Positions 1 through 8,673 of a stretch of 64,000 bases of DNA are shown one piece after another. Both the position numbers and the translations under genes were made by a program. The stretch comes from Lachnospiraceae bacterium UBA1712 (GTDB taxonomy: Bacteria; Bacillota; Clostridia; Lachnospirales; Lachnospiraceae). The stretch's first letter is position 1. Each line of letters opens with the position of its first letter. The notes beneath the pieces are model-generated. The model worked only from the letters and a program-made list of their open reading frames with translations. It was not told the DNA's origin and searched no databases. The stretch lies in contig DCJA01000036.1 in the NCBI GenBank assembly GCA_002317175.1, positions 65,970 through 129,969 of the forward strand, given 5' to 3'.

Positions 1-875
1 GTAAGACAACACTTTCAACAGATCCAAAGAGAAGACTTATCGGTGATGATGAGCATGGTTGGGATGACAATGGTGTATTCAACTTCGAAGGTGGTTGCTA
101 CGCTAAGGTTATCGGCCTTGATAAGGAATCTGAGCCAGATATCTTCAACGCAATTAAGAGAAACGCTCTTCTTGAGAACGTTACAGTTGCTGCTGATGGC
201 AAGATTGACTTTGATGATAAGAGCGTAACAGAGAATACTCGTGTTTCTTATCCTATTTCTCATATTAACAATATCGCTGCTGAGGTTAATAAGGTTTCTG
301 CAGGTCCTGCAGCTGACAACGTAATCTTCCTTTCAGCTGATGCTTTCGGAGTACTTCCTCCAGTATCAATCCTTACACCAGAGCAGACACAGTACTACTT
401 CCTTTCAGGTTTCACAGCTAAGTTAGCTGGTACAGAAAGAGGTATTACAGAGCCAACACCTACATTCTCAGCATGCTTCGGTCAGGCATTCTTAGAGCTT
501 CACCCAACAAAGTACGGCGAAGAGCTTGTTAAGAAGATGAACGCTAACGGAGCAAAGGCTTACCTTGTTAACACAGGATGGAATGGTACAGGTAAGAGAA
601 TCACAATTAAGGATACACGTGGTATCATCGATGCTATCCTTAACGGTGACATCAAGACAGCTCCAACAAAGAAGATTCCAATGTTCGACTTCGAAGTACC
701 TACAGCACTTCCAGGAGTTGATCCAGCAATTCTTGATCCTAGAGATACATACGCTGATGCTTCTGAATGGGAAGTTAAGGCTAAAGACCTTGCTGGAAGA
801 TTCATTAAGAACTTCGAGAAGTACACAACAAATGATGCTGGTAAGGCACTTGTTGCAGCTGGTCCACAGTTATAA
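1..875 (+). CDS. pckA: Phosphoenolpyruvate carboxykinase (ATP), 3' part
   Basis: This enzyme interconverts oxaloacetate plus ATP with phosphoenolpyruvate plus CO2 in the cytoplasm. In rumen and gut anaerobes it often runs toward oxaloacetate. The window opens inside the kinase P-loop: the first full codons read KTTLSTDPKRR, followed by the metal and nucleotide-binding IGDDEHGW segment and FNFEGGCYAK, all typical of ATP-type PEPCK. About 291 residues are present out of roughly 530 usual for the family, so the N-terminal substrate-binding part lies upstream of the window. The reading frame is open to the TAA at 873-875 and is followed by a clear terminator. The gene looks monocistronic at its 3' end. 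Confidence 0.95.
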   Translation, partial: KTTLSTDPKRRLIGDDEHGWDDNGVFNFEGGCYAKVIGLDKESEPDIFNAIKRNALLENVTVAADGKIDFDDKSVTENTRVSYPISHINNIAAEVNKVSAGPAADNVIFLSADAFGVLPPVSILTPEQTQYYFLSGFTAKLAGTERGITEPTPTFSACFGQAFLELHPTKYGEELVKKMNANGAKAYLVNTGWNGTGKRITIKDTRGIIDAILNGDIKTAPTKKIPMFDFEVPTALPGVDPAILDPRDTYADASEWEVKAKDLAGRFIKNFEKYTTNDAGKALVAAGPQL

Positions 876-913
876 GATAAATATGGCATAAGCCATCATT
901 ATAATTAGACCTT

Positions 914-943
914 AAGGGACGGATATTAATCCGTCCCTTTTTG
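914..943 (+). terminator. Rho-independent terminator of pckA
   Basis: Perfect 11-bp inverted repeat (914-924 with 929-939) around a 4-nt loop, followed by a T-rich run at 938-942. It lies about 40 nt after the PEPCK stop codon. Confidence 0.9.
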
Positions 944-1096
944 TATTTATATTCTTGTATTTAAGTCCTTGTGTTTGATTTTTTATACTTGAAATAAATG
1001 CTTTAACATTTTTCACTGTTTTTTTAGAATTTTTCATTTCATTAAGTGATATAATAAAAAAAGCGTAATGTTAAAAAATAGTAAAGGATAATTATT

Positions 1097-2845
1097 ATGT
1101 TAAAAAGAGTTTTACAAGAGGTAAAAGAATATAAGACTGCGTCTATTCTGACTCCTGCATGCATGATTCTTGAAGTAATGTTTGAGACATTAATACCTTA
1201 TCTTATGGCATCCATTATAGATAAGGGTATTGAACAGGGAGATATGTCTCATGTTATGAAAATTGGTGGACTTATGCTTGTTGTAGCTGTCTGCAGTTTG
1301 CTTACAGGTATTGGTGGAGGCGCTTTTGGATCCAAGGCTTCTGCGGGTTTTGCCAAGAATCTTCGTGAATCAATGTATAACAATATTCAGACATTTTCGT
1401 TTAAGAATATTGATAAATTTTCCACAGCGGGTCTGGTAACAAGACTTACAACAGATGTAAACAATGTTCAGAATGCTTATCAGATGTGCCTTCGTATGGC
1501 GATGAGAGCACCTTTTAGTCTGATATGTGCATTGTTTATGGCATTTTATATTAATGCAAGGGTTGCTAGTATTTATCTTGTTGCAGTAATTTTGCTGGGT
1601 ATTGTGCTTGCAATTATTATTAAGAGAGCTACAAAAACCTTCCGTGAAGCTTTTCCAAAGTATGATGTGTTAAATGAGTCGGTTCAGGAAAATGTTTCAG
1701 CAATCAGAGTTGTTAAGGCATATGTTAGAGAAGAGCACGAGATAAAGAAGTTCAAGAGCGCAAGCAACGGAATATATGAGATATTTAAGAAAGCAGAAAA
1801 TAATGTTGTAATTAATGCGCCTATTATGAGTTTTACAGTTTATAGCTGTATTATTCTTATTAGCTGGGTAGGAGCAAAGATGATAGTTGGTGGTTCACTT
1901 ACTACTGGTGAACTGACCTCGCTTCTTGCGTACTGCATGAATATTCTCATGAGCCTTATGATGCTTAGCATGGTATTTGTTATGCTTACAATGAGTGCAG
2001 CAAGTGTAGAACGTATTGCTGAAGTTCTTAATGAAGAAGCAGATATAGTTAATCCAGAGGATCCTGTTACAAAAATCAGTGATGGTTCAATTGTTTTTGA
2101 CCATGTTAATTTTTCTTATAAGGCTGAAAATACAGAACCGGTACTTAAAGATGTTAATATCAGCATCAAATCTGGTGAAACAATAGGAATTATGGGTGGT
2201 ACAGGTAGTGCCAAGACCAGTCTTGTTAATCTGATAAGTCGTCTTTATGATGTTACAGAAGGCTCAATTACCGTAGGTGGTGTTGATGTTAGAAAATATG
2301 ACCTTGAAGTATTAAGAAATGGGGTTTCTGTTGTATTACAGAATAATGTGCTATTTAGTGGTACTATTTTGGATAACTTAAGATGGGGCAATAAGGAAGC
2401 CACTAAGGAACAGTGTGTAGAGGCTTGTAAGCTGGCCTGCGCTGATGAATTTATTAGTTCTTTCCCAGATGGTTATGATACGCAGATTTCGCAGGGTGGA
2501 ACCAATGTTTCTGGTGGTCAGAAGCAAAGACTGTGTATTGCAAGAGCCCTTCTTAAGCAGCCTAAAGTACTAATACTGGATGATTCAACAAGTGCTGTCG
2601 ATACAGCTACGGATGCCAGAATAAAAAGTGCTTTCAGACAGTATCTTCCAGACACAACAAAGCTTATTATTGCTCAGCGTGTAAGCTCTGTTAAGGATGC
2701 AGATAGAATTATTGTAATGGAAGAAGGCGTAGTTGCTGGTTTCGGAACGCATGATGAACTTATGGCTACAAATGAGATTTATCGTGAGATTTATGAGACT
2801 CAGACAAGCGGCGGCGGAGATTTTGATGAAAAGGAGGCGATGTAA
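1097..2845 (+). CDS. ABC exporter half-transporter with degenerate ATP site
   Basis: Fused membrane domain (six helices, residues ~15-305) and ATPase domain (~330-575) of an ABC multidrug/lipid exporter half. The ATPase motifs are non-canonical. Walker A is GGTGSAKT (residues 367-374), with Ala372 where glycine is usual. Walker B is followed by Asp496 (LILDDSTS) instead of the catalytic Glu. The switch histidine is Gln527 (IIAQR). The signature VSGGQ is intact. This is the pattern of the non-catalytic half of heterodimeric exporters such as BmrC/BmrD or TM287/TM288. The partner gene starts 1 nt after this stop, so the two proteins almost certainly pair. The substrate cannot be told from sequence. 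An AT-rich TATAAT hexamer at 1050-1055 could be its -10 box, but the -35 is poor. Confidence 0.92.
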   Translation: MLKRVLQEVKEYKTASILTPACMILEVMFETLIPYLMASIIDKGIEQGDMSHVMKIGGLMLVVAVCSLLTGIGGGAFGSKASAGFAKNLRESMYNNIQTFSFKNIDKFSTAGLVTRLTTDVNNVQNAYQMCLRMAMRAPFSLICALFMAFYINARVASIYLVAVILLGIVLAIIIKRATKTFREAFPKYDVLNESVQENVSAIRVVKAYVREEHEIKKFKSASNGIYEIFKKAENNVVINAPIMSFTVYSCIILISWVGAKMIVGGSLTTGELTSLLAYCMNILMSLMMLSMVFVMLTMSAASVERIAEVLNEEADIVNPEDPVTKISDGSIVFDHVNFSYKAENTEPVLKDVNISIKSGETIGIMGGTGSAKTSLVNLISRLYDVTEGSITVGGVDVRKYDLEVLRNGVSVVLQNNVLFSGTILDNLRWGNKEATKEQCVEACKLACADEFISSFPDGYDTQISQGGTNVSGGQKQRLCIARALLKQPKVLILDDSTSAVDTATDARIKSAFRQYLPDTTKLIIAQRVSSVKDADRIIVMEEGVVAGFGTHDELMATNEIYREIYETQTSGGGDFDEKEAM

Positions 2846-2846
2846 T

Positions 2847-4751
2847 ATGGCAGGACCAATGGGAAGACCTCCAAGAGGCGTTAAGCCACAGGTTAAAGAT
2901 CCAGGAAAACAGCTTAAACGAGTTATGACCTATGTGTTTAAGGACTATAAGATTCATTGTATTACAGTATTTTGCATGATAGTAATTGGCGTATTGTGCA
3001 ATGTACAGGGTACTCTGTTTACAAAATCGTTGATTGATGATTATATTACTCCATTACTTCTGTCAGATTCACCTGATTTTTCTCCGTTAGCTGGAGCAAT
3101 CGGAAAGGTTGCATGCTTTTACGGAATGGGTGTTATTGCTGTATATATTCAAAACAGAGTCATGGTTGTTGTTACACAGGGTGTAATGAGAAACCTGCGT
3201 GATGATATCTTTGAGCATATGGAAAAACTTCCAGTAAAGTATTTTGATACACATACTCATGGAGACATCATGAGTGTATATACCAATGATATCGAGACCT
3301 TAAGACAGCTTATCAGTCAGTCGCTGCCACAGATAATTAATGCAAGCTTTACCTTGGTATCTGTGTTTATCAGTATGTGTGTACTTAGTTTGCCACTTAC
3401 AGGTGTAACAGTATTCATGGTTATAGTGATGATGGTTGTTACTGCAAAAACTGCCGGACTTAGTGGTAAATTCTTTGTAAAACAGCAAAAGAATGTTGGT
3501 GCTGTAAATGGATACATCGAAGAGATGATTACAGGCCAGAAGGTTGTTAAGGTGTTTTGCCATGAAGAGGAAGCAATTTCTGGTTTTAAGACTATTAACG
3601 ACGAATTATATGACAGCGCATTCAAGGCAAATGCTTATGCTAATGTAATGATGCCAATGAACGCACAGCTTGGTAATCTTAGCTATGTATTATGTGCCGC
3701 AGTTGGTGGTTTTTTAGCAATATATGGTTATACAGGACTCACAATTGGAGGCCTCGTTTCGTTCCTGTCATTTAACAAGAGCTTTAATATGCCGATAAGC
3801 CAGGTTAGTATGCAGGCAAATGCTATAGTTATGGCTATGGCTGGTGCAGAAAGAATCTTTGATGTAATTGATCAGAAGGCCGAACTTGATGAGGGTTATG
3901 TTACTCTTGTTAATGCAAAGGAGATTGACGGTAAGCTTACAGAATGTGAAGAAGTTACTAACAGATGGGCGTGGAAGCATACACATCAGGCAGATGGAAC
4001 TGTAGATTATGTTGAGGTCAAGGGCGATGTTGTGTTTGATGGTGTTGACTTTGGATACACTGACGAGAAGATGGTTTTGCACGACATTAAGTTATTTGCT
4101 AAACCAGGACAGAAGATTGCTTTTGTTGGCTCAACTGGTGCAGGAAAGACTACTATAACTAACCTGATTAACAGATTCTATGATATTCAGGATGGAAAGA
4201 TCAGATATGATGGTATCAATATCAACAAGATTAAGAAAGATGATTTGAGAAAATCACTTGGTATTGTTCTTCAGGATACACATCTCTTTACTGGTACTGT
4301 AGCAGACAATATCAGATATGGTAAACTGGATGCTACAGAGGAAGAGGTTATTGCTGCAGCAAAGCTTGCCAATGCAGATGGATTTATCAGAAGACTTCCT
4401 GAAGGCTACAATACAATGCTTAAGGGAGATGGAACCAATCTTTCACAGGGACAGAGACAGTTACTGGCTATTGCAAGAGCAGCTATAGCAAATCCACCAG
4501 TTCTTATTCTTGACGAAGCTACAAGTTCAATTGATACTCGTACTGAAAGGATTGTTCAGGATGGTATGGACAAGCTGATGAAGGGCCGTACCAGCTTTGT
4601 AATTGCTCACAGATTGTCTACTGTTAAGAATGCAGATGCAATTATGGTTCTTGAACAGGGTCGAATAATCGAGCGAGGTACCCACGATGAACTTATAGCT
4701 CAGATGGGTAAGTATTACCAGTTATACACAGGTAACTCGATTGCCATGTAA
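2847..4751 (+). CDS. ABC exporter half-transporter with canonical ATP site
   Basis: Second half of the heterodimeric exporter: transmembrane domain at residues ~35-345 and ATPase domain at ~390-630. Catalytic motifs are intact: Walker A GSTGAGKT, Walker B LILDEATSS with the catalytic Glu, and switch His in VIAHRLST. The signature is the slightly altered LSQGQ. I place the start at the ATG at 2847, because AAGGAGG at 2831-2837 sits at good spacing and the protein begins MAGPMGRPPRG. A longer reading from 2733 would run through the upstream gene. Between the two domains is a ~60-residue insert (residues ~345-400, rich in W, K and E) before the ATPase core. It is co-transcribed with the preceding gene and is probably the ATP-hydrolysing partner. 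Confidence 0.93.
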   Translation: MAGPMGRPPRGVKPQVKDPGKQLKRVMTYVFKDYKIHCITVFCMIVIGVLCNVQGTLFTKSLIDDYITPLLLSDSPDFSPLAGAIGKVACFYGMGVIAVYIQNRVMVVVTQGVMRNLRDDIFEHMEKLPVKYFDTHTHGDIMSVYTNDIETLRQLISQSLPQIINASFTLVSVFISMCVLSLPLTGVTVFMVIVMMVVTAKTAGLSGKFFVKQQKNVGAVNGYIEEMITGQKVVKVFCHEEEAISGFKTINDELYDSAFKANAYANVMMPMNAQLGNLSYVLCAAVGGFLAIYGYTGLTIGGLVSFLSFNKSFNMPISQVSMQANAIVMAMAGAERIFDVIDQKAELDEGYVTLVNAKEIDGKLTECEEVTNRWAWKHTHQADGTVDYVEVKGDVVFDGVDFGYTDEKMVLHDIKLFAKPGQKIAFVGSTGAGKTTITNLINRFYDIQDGKIRYDGININKIKKDDLRKSLGIVLQDTHLFTGTVADNIRYGKLDATEEEVIAAAKLANADGFIRRLPEGYNTMLKGDGTNLSQGQRQLLAIARAAIANPPVLILDEATSSIDTRTERIVQDGMDKLMKGRTSFVIAHRLSTVKNADAIMVLEQGRIIERGTHDELIAQMGKYYQLYTGNSIAM

Positions 4752-4986
4752 TAATGATATATAAATATTTGTGACAATTGCATTCAGAGCCATATAACAA
4801 TGCAATTTAGACATTTGCAATTATGCTATCGGTCAATGACTGATAGCTGATATGTGGCCTATAACATTTTCAAATAACACCATGTCATGATATAATGATA
4901 TGGTGTTATTTTTATGTAATAATGTGAAGAATTATTTACAAAATACAACAATTGGTTGAGTAAAATGAATGAAGAGGGAGGTTAAT
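4752..4986. other. Structured intergenic region
   Basis: This 235-nt gap holds no convincing gene. It contains a near-perfect hairpin at 4825-4847 (GCTATC and GATAGC arms with inner GTC/GAC pairs), several copies of a TGCAATT-like word on both strands (about 4777-4823), and a terminator at 4873-4914. The words and hairpin are suggestive of an untranslated RNA or operator, but I cannot assign a function. Confidence 0.4.
4873..4914 (+). terminator. Likely terminator of the ABC exporter operon
   Basis: Eleven-base inverted repeat (4873-4883 AATAACACCAT with 4900-4910) around a 16-nt loop, followed by TTTTT at 4909-4913. The stem is AT-rich and the loop is long, so the strength is uncertain. Confidence 0.6.
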
Positions 4987-5589
4987 ATGGAAGCAAAAAA
5001 GTATTCAATAATCACTATTGGGCGTGAGTACTGCGCTGGGGGAAGAAGTGTAGCTGAAAGGCTGTCTAAAAAACTGGGAATTCCATGGTATGACAGGGAT
5101 TTTGCTGCAATTACTGCAAAAAACAGCGGATATTCTCTGGATGAAATACTTGAAGAAGGAGAGGAACTGAGTGAATTTTCAAGATTCTTAAATTCATTTC
5201 TTAATAATGTAGCTGATTATAAGAGTTCCTTTGATGAAATTTATAAGGCGCAAAAGGAAGCGCTGCTTATGCTGGAAGGTCCCTGTATAGTAATTGGAAG
5301 ATGTAGCAATCTAATTTATGAAGAGGCTGGAATTAATTCTTTTGACATATTCCTGTATGCAGATGAAGAAGTCAGACTGGAAAGAGCAAAGATTAGGGAT
5401 GGTAATACTGACATAGATAAAAAGTATCTCGAGAAGAGAGATTCCAAGAGAGAAAACTATTATAAGAACTATACTAAGCATGAGCTTGCGGATTGCAGAG
5501 ACTACAATATATGTCTTGATACTGGAGCTATGTCATATGATGAATGCGCAGATATACTTGCAAATATCCTGAAGGATAAGCTTGTTTAG
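4987..5589 (+). CDS. Cytidylate kinase-like protein
   Basis: Small P-loop nucleoside-monophosphate-kinase-like protein of the Cytidylate_kin2 type (200 aa). The N-terminus IITIGREYCAGGRSVAERL is the glycine-rich start typical of this group, which differs from classical Cmk (GPAGAGKST). Other family marks are YDRDF (~residue 36), CIVIGRCSN (~98) and a lid region rich in Arg and Lys (~130-160). The start is taken at 4987 because a GGGAGG lies just upstream; the in-frame ATG at 4969 has no ribosome site. The true phosphate acceptor is not known for this subgroup. It runs straight into the TAXI receptor gene and is probably co-transcribed with it. Confidence 0.8.
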   Translation: MEAKKYSIITIGREYCAGGRSVAERLSKKLGIPWYDRDFAAITAKNSGYSLDEILEEGEELSEFSRFLNSFLNNVADYKSSFDEIYKAQKEALLMLEGPCIVIGRCSNLIYEEAGINSFDIFLYADEEVRLERAKIRDGNTDIDKKYLEKRDSKRENYYKNYTKHELADCRDYNICLDTGAMSYDECADILANILKDKLV

Positions 5590-5603
5590 TGATGGAGGAA
5601 GAT

Positions 5604-6572
5604 GTGTTTAAGTTTAGTAAAAAATTATCTTTATTATTGATAACTGTTATGGCCTTATCACTGCTTGCGGGCTGTGACAGGTCAAACAGACTTATGTTTG
5701 GCACTGGTGGTACAGCAGGTACCTATTATGCCTATGGTGGTATTCTGGCACAGTATATGACGAATAATACTGACAGTAAGGTTACAGCAGTTTCAACTGG
5801 TGGTTCAAAGGTCAACATTCAGTCTATTCAGGATGGGGACTATCAGCTTGGTTTTGCACAATCGGATGTTCTGGCTTATGCCTGGGAAGGCACCAAGTCC
5901 TTTGCAAAGGATGGCGGCACGCAGGATTTCAGAGTGTTGGGAGGCCTTTATGCTGAGACCGTTCAGATTATTACTATGGATGATGAGATTACATCAGTAG
6001 AACAGCTTAAGGGCAAGAGCGTGTCAATTGGTGAAGCCGGATCAGGTGTATATTTTAATGCGATGGATGTACTTAATGCAGCGGGAATAACCATAGATGA
6101 CATAAAGCCACAGTATCAGAGCTTTGAAGCCAGTAAAGAGGCCTTAAAGGATGGAAAGATTGATGCAGCTTTTATTACAGCTGGAGCTCCAACAACAGCT
6201 ATAACGGAGCTTGCAACTACTAATGGCGTAAGTCTGATTCAGGTGGATGGAGAACTGAGAGATAAGATACTTGAGGCTTGTCCTTATTATTCAGCACTTC
6301 AGATTCCAGCTGGTACTTATCCAGGAATTGATGAGCCAATAGAGACCATTACGGTTAAAGCAACACTTATTGTTGATTCAACACTGGATGAAGAGGTTGT
6401 ATATCAGCTTACAAAGGCTATTTTTGATAATTCAGAAGCCATTTCTGTTGAAAATGCAAAAGGTAAGGAATTATCCATAGATAATGCTACGCAGGGTATG
6501 GCAGCACCTTTCCATAAGGGAGCGGCAAGATATTATGCTGAGCATGGAGTTGAAGTAGATACATTAGAATAG
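5604..6572 (+). CDS. TAXI-family TRAP transporter solute receptor (lipoprotein)
   Basis: Extracytoplasmic solute receptor of a TRAP transporter, TAXI subfamily (NMT1-like fold), about 322 aa. The start is taken as GTG at 5604, preceded by GGAGG at 5594-5598; an ATG at 5592 is the alternative. It has a lipoprotein signal peptide ending in LLAGC with the lipidated Cys near residue 24. It then shows the TAXI hallmark GTGGTAGTYYAYGG and a STGGS segment that lines the ligand pocket. It delivers an unknown ligand (glutamate or other organic acids in studied members) to the fused permease encoded 11 nt downstream. The receptor gene lies only 14 nt after the kinase-like gene, so translation may be coupled. 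Confidence 0.93.
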   Translation: MFKFSKKLSLLLITVMALSLLAGCDRSNRLMFGTGGTAGTYYAYGGILAQYMTNNTDSKVTAVSTGGSKVNIQSIQDGDYQLGFAQSDVLAYAWEGTKSFAKDGGTQDFRVLGGLYAETVQIITMDDEITSVEQLKGKSVSIGEAGSGVYFNAMDVLNAAGITIDDIKPQYQSFEASKEALKDGKIDAAFITAGAPTTAITELATTNGVSLIQVDGELRDKILEACPYYSALQIPAGTYPGIDEPIETITVKATLIVDSTLDEEVVYQLTKAIFDNSEAISVENAKGKELSIDNATQGMAAPFHKGAARYYAEHGVEVDTLE

Positions 6573-6583
6573 GAGACTGTATT

Positions 6584-8521
6584 TTGGCAAATGATATTAA
6601 CATGGCTGTTGACGAGACACAAAACGTTGACGCCATTATGAAAAAATATGATAGAGAATCTAACTACAGAGTATGGACTGGAGTGCCTAAGATTGTAGTC
6701 AGATGTATTATGGTTGCATTTTCACTCTGGTGTATATATGTAACACTTTTTGCAACCTTTCTTGAGGAAATAAGACTTTCTTCGTTTATGGCACTTATTA
6801 TTCTTATGGGATTTCTTACCTATCCTGCAAAGAAGGGCGAGAGTAAGGAAAACTATATTCCCTGGTATGACATTGTGGGAATGGTACTTGGTTCGGGCGC
6901 ATTCTGGTATTTTACCTTTAATGCCAACAATATTATTCAGCAGGGAACAAGATTTGAAGCCTATCAGATAGTGATTGGTGTTATTGGTATTATTGCGCTT
7001 ATTGAAGTGACCAGACGATGCGTAGGTATTCCGATTCTGTGTGTTGCTTTGTTCTTTATTGCATACGCCTTGCTGTTTGGACTTACTAATCCATCATTCT
7101 TTGGAAGAATCAGATATTTTGTTAGAAATGTGTTCTATACCAAGGAAGGAATACTGTCTACACCAGTAAACGTGTGCTCTAAGTTTATAGCAGTATTTAT
7201 TATATTCGGTGCATTTCTTGAAAGAACAGGTATTTCTGAATTCTTTATTCAGCTTGCAAACTGTGCTGCTGGAAAATATTCAGGAGGTCCTGCCAAAGTT
7301 GCTGTTATTTCATCAGCTCTCTGTGGTATGGTATCAGGTTCCTCTGTTGGTAATACTGTTACAACAGGTTCTGTTACAATTCCTATGATGAAAAAGACTG
7401 GATACAAGCCTGAGTTCGCTGGCGCTGTAGAAGCGGCTTCCTCAACAGGAGGACAGATTATGCCTCCTATTATGGGTGCTGCAGCATTTCTTATGGCGGA
7501 TTTTGTTGGTGTACCATATTCGAATATTATATTCAGGGCTATTCTGCCTGCCATTCTGTATTTTGCAGGCATATTCATAACAGTACATCTGGAGGCGAAG
7601 AGACTTGGCCTTTCAGGTATTCCAAAGGAACTGCTTCCAAAGTTTTTTGATCTTCTTAAGAAGATATATCTGTTATTGCCTCTGATAATGCTTGTTATCT
7701 GGGTATCTGGTAACTATATGACTATGCAGAAGGCAGCAAGTATATCAATCCTTATAGCAATTGCTGTCAGCCTCTTAAACAAAGATAACAGAATAACTCC
7801 CAGCAAGGTTATTGAGGCATTGGAACAGGGTGGAAAGAGTACCATTACAGTAGCTGCTGCCTGTGGTGTTGCAGGTATTATTTCAGGATCTATCACCATG
7901 ACTGGTCTTGCAAATGAGCTTATCAATGGAATCGTATCAGTGGCCAATAATCACCTCATTATTGCGCTCTTCTTGACTATGCTTTGCTGTATAGTACTTG
8001 GTATGGGTGTTCCAACAACTGCCAACTATTGTATTATGGCTGCGACCTGTGCACCAATCCTTATCAGAATGGGTGTTCCAGCACTGGCAGCGCATTTCTT
8101 CGTATTCTATTTTGGTATTGTTGCGGATATTACACCTCCTGTAGCGCTGGCTGCTTATGCGGGCTCTGCTATAGCAAAATCTAATCCTATGAAGACTGCT
8201 TTCAATGCATCTCGACTTGCAATAGCTGTATTTATTGTTCCTTATATTTTCTGCTTCAGTCCGGCTTTGCTGATGATAGATACCAATGCTATTGAGGTTG
8301 TTAGAATAGCAATTACATCATTGATTGGTATATTTGGTGTTGCAGCTGGTCTTGAGGGCTACCTTAAGGCAGAGATGAATCCAGCAATCAGAATCGTGGC
8401 TGTAGTGGGTGGACTGATGCTGATTATGCCTTCACTGATTACAGATATTGCAGGTATAGCTCTTGTAGCGGTATGCGTGATGTTCCAGATGCTTATAAGT
8501 AAGAAGCATGCTGAGGTATGA
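6584..8521 (+). CDS. TRAP transporter fused permease (DctQ-DctM type)
   Basis: Integral membrane subunit of the TAXI TRAP transporter, 645 aa, with the small (DctQ-like, residues ~30-150) and large (DctM-like, ~150-600) permease parts fused, as is usual for TAXI systems. Many hydrophobic helices are visible, along with the conserved large-subunit motifs GMVSGSSVGNTVTTG and GGQIMPPIMGAAAF. Import is ion-gradient driven. The start is TTG at 6584 with AGGAG at 6571-6575 at normal spacing; the next ATG (6602) lacks such a site. It is in one operon with the receptor upstream. No clear terminator follows. Confidence 0.93.
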   Translation: MANDINMAVDETQNVDAIMKKYDRESNYRVWTGVPKIVVRCIMVAFSLWCIYVTLFATFLEEIRLSSFMALIILMGFLTYPAKKGESKENYIPWYDIVGMVLGSGAFWYFTFNANNIIQQGTRFEAYQIVIGVIGIIALIEVTRRCVGIPILCVALFFIAYALLFGLTNPSFFGRIRYFVRNVFYTKEGILSTPVNVCSKFIAVFIIFGAFLERTGISEFFIQLANCAAGKYSGGPAKVAVISSALCGMVSGSSVGNTVTTGSVTIPMMKKTGYKPEFAGAVEAASSTGGQIMPPIMGAAAFLMADFVGVPYSNIIFRAILPAILYFAGIFITVHLEAKRLGLSGIPKELLPKFFDLLKKIYLLLPLIMLVIWVSGNYMTMQKAASISILIAIAVSLLNKDNRITPSKVIEALEQGGKSTITVAAACGVAGIISGSITMTGLANELINGIVSVANNHLIIALFLTMLCCIVLGMGVPTTANYCIMAATCAPILIRMGVPALAAHFFVFYFGIVADITPPVALAAYAGSAIAKSNPMKTAFNASRLAIAVFIVPYIFCFSPALLMIDTNAIEVVRIAITSLIGIFGVAAGLEGYLKAEMNPAIRIVAVVGGLMLIMPSLITDIAGIALVAVCVMFQMLISKKHAEV

Positions 8522-8673
8522 TGCTTTTTATCATATAATGCCAGTTGAAGCATAATGAACTCATTTACGCATAAAATAATAAACAAATTGAGTTGAATTT
8601 ATAAAAGAAAATACAGGCTAATTATTGTATCATTATATCAAGGGAATTTTACCCAAACATAATGGAGGTTACG

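Noticed and set aside
2733..2846. Earlier start for the second ABC half-transporter
   Set aside because: It would run through the upstream gene in another frame; the ATG at 2847 has AAGGAGG at proper spacing.
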